Below, piece by piece: positions 1 to 5,044 of a stretch of 5,044 nucleotides of DNA. Made by a program: the position numbers and the translations under genes. The stretch's first letter is position 1, and every line of letters begins with the position of its first letter. Under the pieces are notes generated by a model. It worked only from the letters and a program-made list of their open reading frames with translations, had not been told where the DNA came from and did no database searches. The stretch is from Bacteroidota bacterium (GTDB lineage Bacteria; Bacteroidota; Bacteroidia; B-17B0; Aurantibacillaceae). Location: positions 1 to 5,044 of the forward strand of contig CANFQR010000150.1 in assembly GCA_947449125.1 (NCBI GenBank), given 5' to 3'.

Positions 1-1405
1 AAACTGGTTAAGAATGTCAATTACAGCACCTGAAGGCACAACCTTTGAATCAACCGATGCTTTGATGGATAAAATTTCAAATTTTGTACAAGATTCAGTT
101 CCTGAAAAGAATGTGTGTTTAACAGTAACTGCTCCTGGTTTTGCAGGCTCAGGGGCTGTTAATACAGGGTTTGTCCGCTTGGCACTTACCCCATCAGCTG
201 AGCGAAAACGGACACAAGCACAAATTGCAAATTATTTAAATAAATATGTTGCTCAATTTCCAGAAGGAAAAGTTTTTATTATTCAAGAACAATCCATTTC
301 ATCGGGTGGTGGACCAAGAGGTGCTTTACCGGTTCAGTTTGTTTTGCAGACAAATGATTTTACTAAACTGAGGGAAAAACTCCCAAAATTTTTAGAGTTA
401 GCTAATAAAAATCCAACATTTCAAGGAGTTGATGCCAATTTAAAATTTAATAAACCAGAATTAGTAATTGAAATTAATCGTGATAAAGCTAAAACTATTG
501 GTGTGTCTATTGCAGATGTAGCGCAAACAATTCAATTGGCATTAAGTGGGCAAAGGTTTGGTTATTATATTAAAGGCGATAAACAATATCAAGTGTTAGG
601 TCAGGTAAGTAGAGAGTACAGAGATGATCCAAGCGATATAAAAAATTTATATGTGAGAAATAAAAATGGTAAAATGATTCAACTTGATAATATTATTTCA
701 ATAGTAGAGAAAAGTAGCCCACCTCAGTTTTATCACTATAACCGTTATCAATCAGCAACGGTATCTGCCGGTCTTGCGCCCGGAAAAACAATTGGCGATG
801 GTATTGATGAAATGAATAAAATAGCAAAAGAGGTTTTAGATGATGATTTTAAGACAGCGTTAACAGGAGCTTCAAGAGATTTTGCTGAAAGTTCGTCAAA
901 TATACTTTTTGCTTTTATTTTGGCTTTAATTATTATTTATTTATTGTTAGCTGCCCAATTCGAGAGTTTTTTAGAACCGCTTATTATTATGCTAACGGTT
1001 CCTATGGCATTGTCTGGAGCATTATTTTCACTTTGGTATTTTAATCAAACTTTAAATATTTTTAGTCAAATAGGAATGATTATGTTAATTGGGCTTGTGA
1101 CAAAAAACGGAATATTAATTATTGAATTTACAAACCAATTAAGAAAAAAAGGTTTTGGTTTAAGTGAAGCTTTAATTGAAGCAACAACTGCTAGACTTAG
1201 GCCAATTTTGATGACAAGTTTGGCAACTATTTTGGGAGCACTGCCTATTGCTTTAGCTTTAGGCGCCGGCTCAAAAAGCAGAATGGGTATGGGTATAGTT
1301 ATTATTGGAGGTTTATTGTTGTCTATGATTTTAACTCTTTTTGTTATTCCAGCAATGTATGCTTATTTGGTAAAAGATAAAAAAAATGATAATGAGGCCT
1401 CTTAA
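1..1405 (+). CDS. RND-family multidrug efflux permease (AcrB/HAE1-like), C-terminal part, 5' truncated
   Basis: This is the inner-membrane, proton-driven pump of a tripartite efflux system. The reading frame is open to the window edge (first whole codon at base 2) and reads NWLR before the Met at base 14. That Met falls inside the conserved family stretch leading to APEGTTFE, so the true start is upstream. About 467 residues are visible of roughly 1,040 usual for the family. Numbering from the base-14 Met, residues 1-290 form the second periplasmic porter/docking region, including SGQRFGYYIKG and KQYQVLGQ. Five membrane helices (TM8-12) follow at about 296-315, 322-345, 352-375, 396-420 and 425-455. 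Lys364 (TKNGILIIEF) and Thr401 (RPILMTS) align with AcrB Lys940 and Thr978 of the proton relay; the partner aspartates of TM4 lie outside the window. The substrate cannot be told. The 3' end overlaps the TolC-like gene by 20 bases, indicating one operon. Confidence 0.95.
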   Translation, partial: NWLRMSITAPEGTTFESTDALMDKISNFVQDSVPEKNVCLTVTAPGFAGSGAVNTGFVRLALTPSAERKRTQAQIANYLNKYVAQFPEGKVFIIQEQSISSGGGPRGALPVQFVLQTNDFTKLREKLPKFLELANKNPTFQGVDANLKFNKPELVIEINRDKAKTIGVSIADVAQTIQLALSGQRFGYYIKGDKQYQVLGQVSREYRDDPSDIKNLYVRNKNGKMIQLDNIISIVEKSSPPQFYHYNRYQSATVSAGLAPGKTIGDGIDEMNKIAKEVLDDDFKTALTGASRDFAESSSNILFAFILALIIIYLLLAAQFESFLEPLIIMLTVPMALSGALFSLWYFNQTLNIFSQIGMIMLIGLVTKNGILIIEFTNQLRKKGFGLSEALIEATTARLRPILMTSLATILGALPIALALGAGSKSRMGMGIVIIGGLLLSMILTLFVIPAMYAYLVKDKKNDNEAS

Positions 1406-2693
1406 ATACTATTTTATTTTTTTTGCGTTTTATAACTGTTTTCACGCTCAAGAAATTTTAACAGTAACTGATGCAATTAAATTGGGTTTAGAAAAAAACT
1501 ACTCCGTGCTTATTGCAAAAAACAATAGCGAAATTATTAAAACTCAAAATAATTTAGGTAGCGCAGGCATGTCGCCAACAGTGAGTTTAAACAGCGGATT
1601 AAGTGCCGCAAGTTTAAATTCACACCAAGAATTTAATACCGGGGCTGTTCAAGATAGAATAGGGGCTAAAACAAATAATTTAAATGCCTCAATAAATGCA
1701 AACTGGACAGTTTTTGATGGTTTTAAAATGTTTGCCGTTAAAAAGAGATTAACTTTAAACGAAGAGCTTTCAAGCATTCAGTTAAAACAACAAATGGAAT
1801 CTACCATTTACGATATAATTGTTGCGTATTACGATATTGTTAAAATTAGTTCTTTAATTAAAGCAGCAAAACAAAATTTAAGTATTTGCGAGGAACGAAA
1901 AAAACTTGCCAAAATTAAATTTGAAATAGGTTATGATTCTAAAGTTGATTTAATGTTAGCGCAATCTGATGAAAATAAAGCTAAAAGCAGTATTATACAA
2001 CTAGAATTACAAGTATTAAATTCAAAAATAAATTTAAATAATTTAATCAGTAAGCCTGCTGACTATAATTTTAACACATCAGATTCAATTATAATAAATT
2101 ATAATCCAGAAATAGATGATTTAAAAAAGGAGGCTACGTTAAACAATTCATCAGTATTAATTTCAAAACATAACGAATTAATATTTAAACAGAGTTTAAA
2201 TGAAGCTAAATCAACTAATTTACCCTTTGTACAAATTAATAGCGCTTACAATTTTACCCGAAATGAAAGTGAGGCGGGCATAATATTTTTAAATAGGCAA
2301 AATGGTTTAAATGCCGGTTTAACAGCAGGTTGGTTACTATTTAATGGAAATAAAAATAACAGATTGGTTAAAGAAAGAACCATTTTAGAGCTTAATCAAA
2401 AGTATATAACTAATCAAACTCAACTTAAAGTAGATGGTTTGATTTACATTAATTACCAAACTTTTTTGCTTAATAAAAAACTAGCCGAATTAGAGTTACA
2501 GAATTTAAAAGATGCAAGAGAGTTAGTTAATGTTTCGTTAGAACGGTATAAAATTGGGAAAGCTAATTTCTTAGAAACAATAGAAACACAAAAAAATTTA
2601 GAAGAAACTCAAACCCGATATATCAACGCTCTTTATGCTGTAAAAATTGCAGAAACGGAACTGTTAAAAGTTAATGGTAGTTTGGTAAAATAA
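1386..2693 (+). CDS. TolC-family outer-membrane efflux protein
   Basis: This is predicted to be the outer-membrane channel that completes the efflux pump with the permease just upstream. The 435 residues fit the family. A signal peptide is visible: Arg4/Lys7, a hydrophobic stretch at about 8-19, and likely cleavage after HA at 21, before Gln22. The body shows the two-fold TolC repeat. WTVFDG (107-112) is matched by WLLFNG (316-321), and KIKFEIG (176-182) by LERYKIG (385-391), each followed by a long helical, coiled-coil-like stretch. Cys18 is not in a lipobox, so a lipoprotein of the OprM kind is unlikely. The gene starts inside the end of the permease gene, so translation is probably coupled. 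Met1 (base 1386) and Met3 (base 1392) are both possible starts; the latter gives a neater MRPLK signal-peptide start. No Shine-Dalgarno sequence is present, only an A8 run. The stop lies 5 bases from the stop of the convergent gene. Confidence 0.93.
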   Translation: MIMRPLKYYFIFFAFYNCFHAQEILTVTDAIKLGLEKNYSVLIAKNNSEIIKTQNNLGSAGMSPTVSLNSGLSAASLNSHQEFNTGAVQDRIGAKTNNLNASINANWTVFDGFKMFAVKKRLTLNEELSSIQLKQQMESTIYDIIVAYYDIVKISSLIKAAKQNLSICEERKKLAKIKFEIGYDSKVDLMLAQSDENKAKSSIIQLELQVLNSKINLNNLISKPADYNFNTSDSIIINYNPEIDDLKKEATLNNSSVLISKHNELIFKQSLNEAKSTNLPFVQINSAYNFTRNESEAGIIFLNRQNGLNAGLTAGWLLFNGNKNNRLVKERTILELNQKYITNQTQLKVDGLIYINYQTFLLNKKLAELELQNLKDARELVNVSLERYKIGKANFLETIETQKNLEETQTRYINALYAVKIAETELLKVNGSLVK

Positions 2694-2706
2694 ACAAATT
2701 ATTTAC
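2685..2706. terminator. Weak AT-rich hairpin across the convergent gene ends, possible bidirectional terminator
   Basis: The left arm GTAAaATAA (2685-2693) pairs with TTATTTAC (2699-2706) around the loop ACAAA, giving eight base pairs with one bulged A. The stop codon of the TolC-like gene lies in the left arm and that of the glycosyltransferase in the right arm. The stem is almost all A-T and is not followed by a T tract on either strand, so it is a poor intrinsic terminator by the usual rules. It is listed because two convergent genes with a 5-base gap need termination somewhere near here. Confidence 0.22.
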
Positions 2707-3412
2707 TTAAACGCATCTGGATAACACCTAAAAAGGCTTCTTTAAAAATTTTGGTGCTCATTTTACTTTCGCCTAACACACGGTCGGTAAACAAAATGGG
2801 TACCTCGGTAATTTTAAAACCTTTTTTATAAGCCCTGTATTTCATTTCTATTTGAAAAGCATAGCCCATAAATCGAATGGCATCTAAATCAATTGATTCA
2901 AGAACTTTACGCCTGTAACATTTAAAACCTGCTGTGGTATCTTTAACTGGCAGCCATAATACTATGCGTACATAAACCGATGCAAAATAACTCATTAATA
3001 TGCGCCCAACTGGCCAATTTGTAATTTTTCCGCCACGGCAATATCTAGAACCCACGGCAACATCAGCACCTGATTCACAAGCTTCTAATAAACGAACTAA
3101 ATCATTTGGATTATGACTGAAATCGCAATCCATTTCAAAGATAAATTCGTAGTTATGTTTTAATGCCCATTTAAAACCATGAATATAGGCGGTACCTAAA
3201 CCAAGCTTGCCTTTTCTCTCTTCTAAGTGTAATTTATTTTGAAATTCTTTTTGAAGTAATTTAACCTTGTTGGCTGTGCCATCGGGAGATCCGTCATCAA
3301 CAATTAATAAGTCAAAATTTCTAGGTAACGAAAAAACAGCACGAATCATTTTCTCAATGTTTTCAATTTCGTTGTATGTTGGTATGATGACTAAATTATT
3401 GCTCATTGACAT
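2699..3412 (-). CDS. Polyprenol-phosphate mannosyltransferase-like glycosyltransferase, GT2 family (DPM1-like)
   Basis: The likely reaction transfers a sugar, typically mannose from GDP-mannose, to polyprenyl phosphate on the cytoplasmic face of the inner membrane. The lipid-linked sugar then serves envelope glycan or protein glycosylation. The 237 residues form a GT-A fold: VIIPTYNE (8-15), nucleotide-binding VDDGSPDGT (38-46), GKLGLGTAY (68-76), the metal-binding DxD as D95-C-D97 followed by FSH, GSRY (121-124), DTTAGFKCYR (158-167) and GESKMS (214-219). There is no C-terminal membrane anchor, as in the short soluble DPM1 class. Met1 (base 3412) and Met3 (base 3406) are both plausible starts; Met3 places the conserved core about four residues from the N-terminus, common in relatives. 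The gene is convergent with the efflux operon and divergent from the barrel gene, so it is probably monocistronic. Donor and acceptor specificity are inferred from family only; glucose or GlcNAc donors remain possible. Confidence 0.93.
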   Translation of the reverse strand: MSMSNNLVIIPTYNEIENIEKMIRAVFSLPRNFDLLIVDDGSPDGTANKVKLLQKEFQNKLHLEERKGKLGLGTAYIHGFKWALKHNYEFIFEMDCDFSHNPNDLVRLLEACESGADVAVGSRYCRGGKITNWPVGRILMSYFASVYVRIVLWLPVKDTTAGFKCYRRKVLESIDLDAIRFMGYAFQIEMKYRAYKKGFKITEVPILFTDRVLGESKMSTKIFKEAFLGVIQMRLSK

Positions 3413-3522
3413 TACGAATATAGTTAATATGCGTTTAAATTAATAATCAAAAAAACAATTGTGTTATTCTTTTAATAATTTTATAAATATTTAAATTAAG
3501 TATACTTACAGTTATTTACAGA
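3413..3522. promoter_or_regulatory. Divergent intergenic region between the glycosyltransferase and barrel genes
   Basis: This very AT-rich 110-base spacer must hold promoters for both divergent genes. On the minus strand, TATATTCG (3422 down to 3415) resembles the Bacteroidota -7 box TAnnTTTG with one mismatch, only 2 bases before the upstream start codon. A TTTG at 3451-3448 is a candidate -33 element, but the 25-base gap is longer than the usual 19-21. On the plus strand no good TAnnTTTG match was found; TATACTTA (3501-3508) has two mismatches. No open frame or RNA gene was seen here. Confidence 0.45.
3497..3508. repeat. Perfect 12-base palindrome TAAGTATACTTA upstream of the barrel gene
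   Basis: TAAGTATACTTA reads identically on both strands and ends 14 bases before the ATG of the Omp85-like gene. Two direct copies of TTACAG (3506-3511 and 3516-3521) follow, the first overlapping the palindrome. The position suits an operator or promoter overlap. In DNA this AT-rich, however, short palindromes arise often, and no regulator gene is present in the window to pair with it. Confidence 0.25.
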
Positions 3523-4623
3523 ATGATAATTTTTAAAAATAATATAAGATGGGTTTTAGCAATAATTACCATTTTATTTTTTTTTAATTCAATATTTTCT
3601 CAAACCGATTTAGGTAATACAAAAAAACGATACGCAATTTCCGGTTTTCCGCTAATGTATTATACACCCGAAACTCGATTTGCGTTTGGAGCTGCTGGCA
3701 TTTGCAACTTTAATTTTAAAACAGATTCTATAAATGCACAGCGTTCTAATTTTAATTTGGGATTTGCATTAACTCAAAATAAACAAGTATTATTTTATTT
3801 ACCTTATTGTTTGTTTTTAAAAAACAAACAATTTCAGGTTTATGGAGAGTTAGGTTACAATAAATATTTTTATAATTTTTATGGTGTTGGCAATTCCCAA
3901 CCTGCAAATTTTGTTGAAAGATATGGTTTAGAATTTCCTAGAATCAGAATTACTGCCTTAAAAAAAATGGCTAAAAATTTTTATGCCGGTTTAAGGTATG
4001 CCTACGATAACTACACCTTATTTAATTTAGATACATCAGGTCAATTAATAACCCATAAAATTAGCGGATCACAAGGGGGAGTTGTTTCGGGTTTTGGAAT
4101 AGTAAGTTTATATGATAGCCGAGATTTTATTTTTTATCCAACAAAAGGTTTTTTTGGTGAATTAGTAATTTATAAAGACGATAAATTAACAGGAAGCACA
4201 TTTAATTATACAAGAATTGCTTTAGATATTACCAACTATTTTAGTTTTAAAAAAAGTACTATTTCGTTAAATTTTTACTCGGTTTATTCTGATTCAGAAC
4301 TTCCTTTTTTTCAGATGGGCAATTTGGGAGGGATGAAAAAAATGCGAGGTTTTTATGAAGGTAGATACAGGGACAATAATCTTGTGCTTTTCCAAGCTGA
4401 ATATAGAAGGCAGCTTATAGGAATATTAGGTTTTACAGTATTTGGGGATGTTGGACAAGTGGCAAAAAATTACAATTCTTTTTATGTTAAAAATTGGCGT
4501 TACACTTATGGCGCAGGTTTGCGTTTAACAATTGATAAGCAACAGAAAATTAATTTGAGATTTGATATGGCTGTTGGCAATAATAAAGTACTACCCTATT
4601 TTACAATTGGCGAGGCCTTTTAA
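3523..4623 (+). CDS. Omp85/BamA-type outer-membrane beta-barrel protein without POTRA domains
   Basis: This 366-residue outer-membrane protein resembles the bacterial surface antigen (D15/Omp85) barrel. A signal peptide is clear: Lys5/Arg9, a hydrophobic core at about 10-25, and likely cleavage after Ser26, before Gln27. The remaining 340 residues alternate polar and aromatic/hydrophobic strands, close to a lone 16-strand barrel, with no room for POTRA repeats. Omp85 landmarks are YDSRDFIFYPTKG (197-209), the loop-6 motif as MRGF (274-277) followed by YEGRYRD, and the partner motif FGDVG (307-311) whose Asp309 should contact Arg275. The chain ends in a terminal Phe (YFTIGEAF), a typical beta-signal. 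Members with POTRA domains insert or secrete outer-membrane proteins; the task of short members like this is not established, and no patatin or other passenger domain is present. The ATG at 3523 is chosen because it gives a complete signal peptide. A T9 run lies inside the signal sequence. Confidence 0.87.
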   Translation: MIIFKNNIRWVLAIITILFFFNSIFSQTDLGNTKKRYAISGFPLMYYTPETRFAFGAAGICNFNFKTDSINAQRSNFNLGFALTQNKQVLFYLPYCLFLKNKQFQVYGELGYNKYFYNFYGVGNSQPANFVERYGLEFPRIRITALKKMAKNFYAGLRYAYDNYTLFNLDTSGQLITHKISGSQGGVVSGFGIVSLYDSRDFIFYPTKGFFGELVIYKDDKLTGSTFNYTRIALDITNYFSFKKSTISLNFYSVYSDSELPFFQMGNLGGMKKMRGFYEGRYRDNNLVLFQAEYRRQLIGILGFTVFGDVGQVAKNYNSFYVKNWRYTYGAGLRLTIDKQQKINLRFDMAVGNNKVLPYFTIGEAF

Positions 4624-4628
4624 CTTTG
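4621..4628 (+). promoter_or_regulatory. Possible -7 box TAACTTTG at the end of the barrel gene
   Basis: TAACTTTG matches the Bacteroidota -7 consensus TAnnTTTG exactly and overlaps the barrel stop codon. TTTT at 4599-4602, 18 bases upstream, is a three-of-four match to the -33 TTTG. If used, it would give the downstream Nudix gene a leader of roughly 75 bases. The consensus is short and the DNA AT-rich, so a chance match is likely. Confidence 0.2.
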
Positions 4629-4678
4629 TTTATAACTTGTATTAAAATGTATTAAGCAATTCATTTTATTAAAAATAA

Positions 4679-4692
4679 CAATAAGTTTATTG
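4679..4692. repeat. Inverted repeat CAATAA-GT-TTATTG upstream of the Nudix gene
   Basis: Two perfect 6-base arms, CAATAA and TTATTG, are separated by GT, giving a 14-base dyad that ends two bases before the promoter-like TAATTTTG box. It could be an operator between the -33 and -7 elements of that promoter. It has no GC-rich stem or T tract, so it is not a convincing terminator for the barrel gene. Chance is a serious alternative. Confidence 0.25.
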
Positions 4693-4694
4693 AT

Positions 4695-4702
4695 TAATTT
4701 TG
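4695..4702 (+). promoter_or_regulatory. Candidate -7 promoter box TAATTTTG just before the Nudix start codon
   Basis: TAATTTTG matches the Bacteroidota -7 consensus TAnnTTTG exactly and lies 4 bases before the GTG start at 4707. Transcription from it would begin at or within a few bases of the start codon, giving a leaderless or nearly leaderless message. No TTTG-like -33 element is seen 19-21 bases upstream, where the DNA is A-rich, which weakens the call. Confidence 0.35.
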
Positions 4703-4706
4703 ACTC

Positions 4707-5044
4707 GTGGTAAAAAAATTTAATGTAAGAGTTTATGGTATTTTAATTCAAAACAATTCTGTTTTAGTATCTGACGAATACATTAAAGGCAATAAAATTA
4801 CTAAGTTTCCGGGTGGTGGTTTAGAATTTGGTGAAGGTACAAAACAGTGTTTGATTCGAGAATTTTTAGAAGAGTTAAATTTAGAAATTGAAATTATAGA
4901 TCATTTTTATACAACTGATTTTTTTGTGGCCTCAACATTTCATACCAACAGCCAAATTATAAGTATATATTATTTAGTAAAAGCTTTAGGCGATATTAAT
5001 TGCAATGTTAGCGAAACACCGCATAATTATTTAGTACAAGAAGG
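4707..5044 (+). CDS. Nudix hydrolase, N-terminal 112 codons, GTG start, 3' truncated by window end
   Basis: Nudix enzymes hydrolyse nucleoside diphosphates linked to another group, for example oxidised dNTPs, ADP-ribose or NDP-sugars, in the cytoplasm using Mg2+. The translation opens VKKFNVRVYGILIQ and continues through FPGGGLEFGEG. The Nudix box GX5EX7REUXEEXGU is visible: Gly37, Glu43, Arg51-Glu52, Phe53, Glu55-Glu56. Position 58, normally Gly, is Asn. All charged catalytic and metal-binding residues are kept. The GTG at 4707 is taken as the start because an in-frame TGA sits at 4701, only CTC lies between, and no in-frame ATG occurs before the Nudix box or anywhere else in the visible part. 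The first beta strand begins a few residues later, as expected. The frame stays open to base 5044 (about 112 codons of a usual 130-160). It lies 83 bases after the barrel gene on the same strand. Substrate cannot be assigned from this fragment. Confidence 0.88.
   Translation, partial: MVKKFNVRVYGILIQNNSVLVSDEYIKGNKITKFPGGGLEFGEGTKQCLIREFLEELNLEIEIIDHFYTTDFFVASTFHTNSQIISIYYLVKALGDINCNVSETPHNYLVQE

Noticed and set aside
14..1405. Met at base 14 as the real start of the permease gene
   Set aside because: The frame is open to the window edge and the Met lies inside a conserved periplasmic stretch of RND permeases; a 463-residue protein would lack the first half, including the TM4 aspartates.
1386..1450. 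Lipoprotein signal (Cys18) in the TolC-like protein
   Set aside because: The residues before the Cys (Phe-Tyr-Asn) do not form a lipobox, and a normal cleavage site follows at Ala21/Gln22.
2082..2090. Asp-Ser-Ile O-glycosylation sequons in the channel (233-235) and barrel (68-70), and Asp-Ser-Val in the permease, as a link to the nearby mannosyltransferase
   Set aside because: The three-residue motif D(S/T)(A/I/L/V/M/T) known from Bacteroides is expected about once by chance in proteins of this size, so its presence in each carries little weight.
2127..2133. AAGGAGG Shine-Dalgarno-like word inside the TolC-like gene
   Set aside because: No ATG or GTG follows at a useful spacing, and the surrounding frame is clearly TolC-family coding sequence; it arises from Lys-Lys-Glu codons.
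2699..3412. Horizontal transfer of the glycosyltransferase because it looks less AT-rich than the barrel gene
   Set aside because: One sampled line is about 38% GC against about 27% in the barrel gene, but catalytic, cytosolic proteins often differ this way from hydrophobic barrel proteins; no mobile element or repeat flanks it.
3448..3451. Full -33/-7 promoter for the glycosyltransferase (TTTG plus TATATTCG)
   Set aside because: The gap between the two elements is 25 bases, longer than the usual 19-21, and the -7 box has a mismatch; only the box next to the start is mentioned as a possibility.
1..5044. CRISPR array, tRNA/rRNA, insertion sequence, toxin-antitoxin pair or defence system
   Set aside because: No regularly spaced repeats, RNA-gene motifs, transposase motifs or terminal inverted repeats were seen; nearly all bases belong to five ordinary genes with short spacers.

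Overview
The window looks like a chromosomal fragment from a member of the Bacteroidota. The DNA is strongly AT-rich: sample lines run from about 27% to 38% GC when counted by hand. Start codons lack Shine-Dalgarno sequences, the two complete exported proteins have signal peptides ending just before a Gln, and some spacers contain TAnnTTTG-type promoter words. The protein families also resemble Bacteroidota versions. This assignment is inferred from style and protein sequence; there is no rRNA or other direct marker.

Layout: (1) bases 1-1405, plus strand: the C-terminal part of an RND-type inner-membrane efflux permease whose start lies upstream. (2) 1386-2693, plus: a TolC-family outer-membrane efflux channel overlapping the permease by 20 bases. 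A periplasmic adaptor gene probably lies further upstream. (3) 2699-3412, minus: a complete family 2 glycosyltransferase of the polyprenol-phosphate mannosyltransferase (DPM1-like) type, convergent with the channel gene and only 5 bases from it. (4) A 110-base divergent spacer. (5) 3523-4623, plus: a secreted Omp85/BamA-type beta-barrel without POTRA domains. (6) 4707 to the window end, plus: the N-terminal 112 codons of a Nudix hydrolase that starts at GTG and runs off the window.

The permease and channel form one functional unit, a tripartite efflux pump. The other three genes are not obviously linked to it or to each other. The glycosyltransferase and the barrel share an envelope theme, while the Nudix gene looks like housekeeping or nucleotide clean-up. 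I see no CRISPR array, insertion sequence, tRNA, rRNA, toxin-antitoxin pair or defence gene, and no clear sign of an undescribed system. The points most worth a second look are the POTRA-less Omp85 barrel, the GTG-started Nudix gene with a variant Nudix box, promoter-like boxes abutting two start codons, and long T tracts inside both signal-peptide regions.
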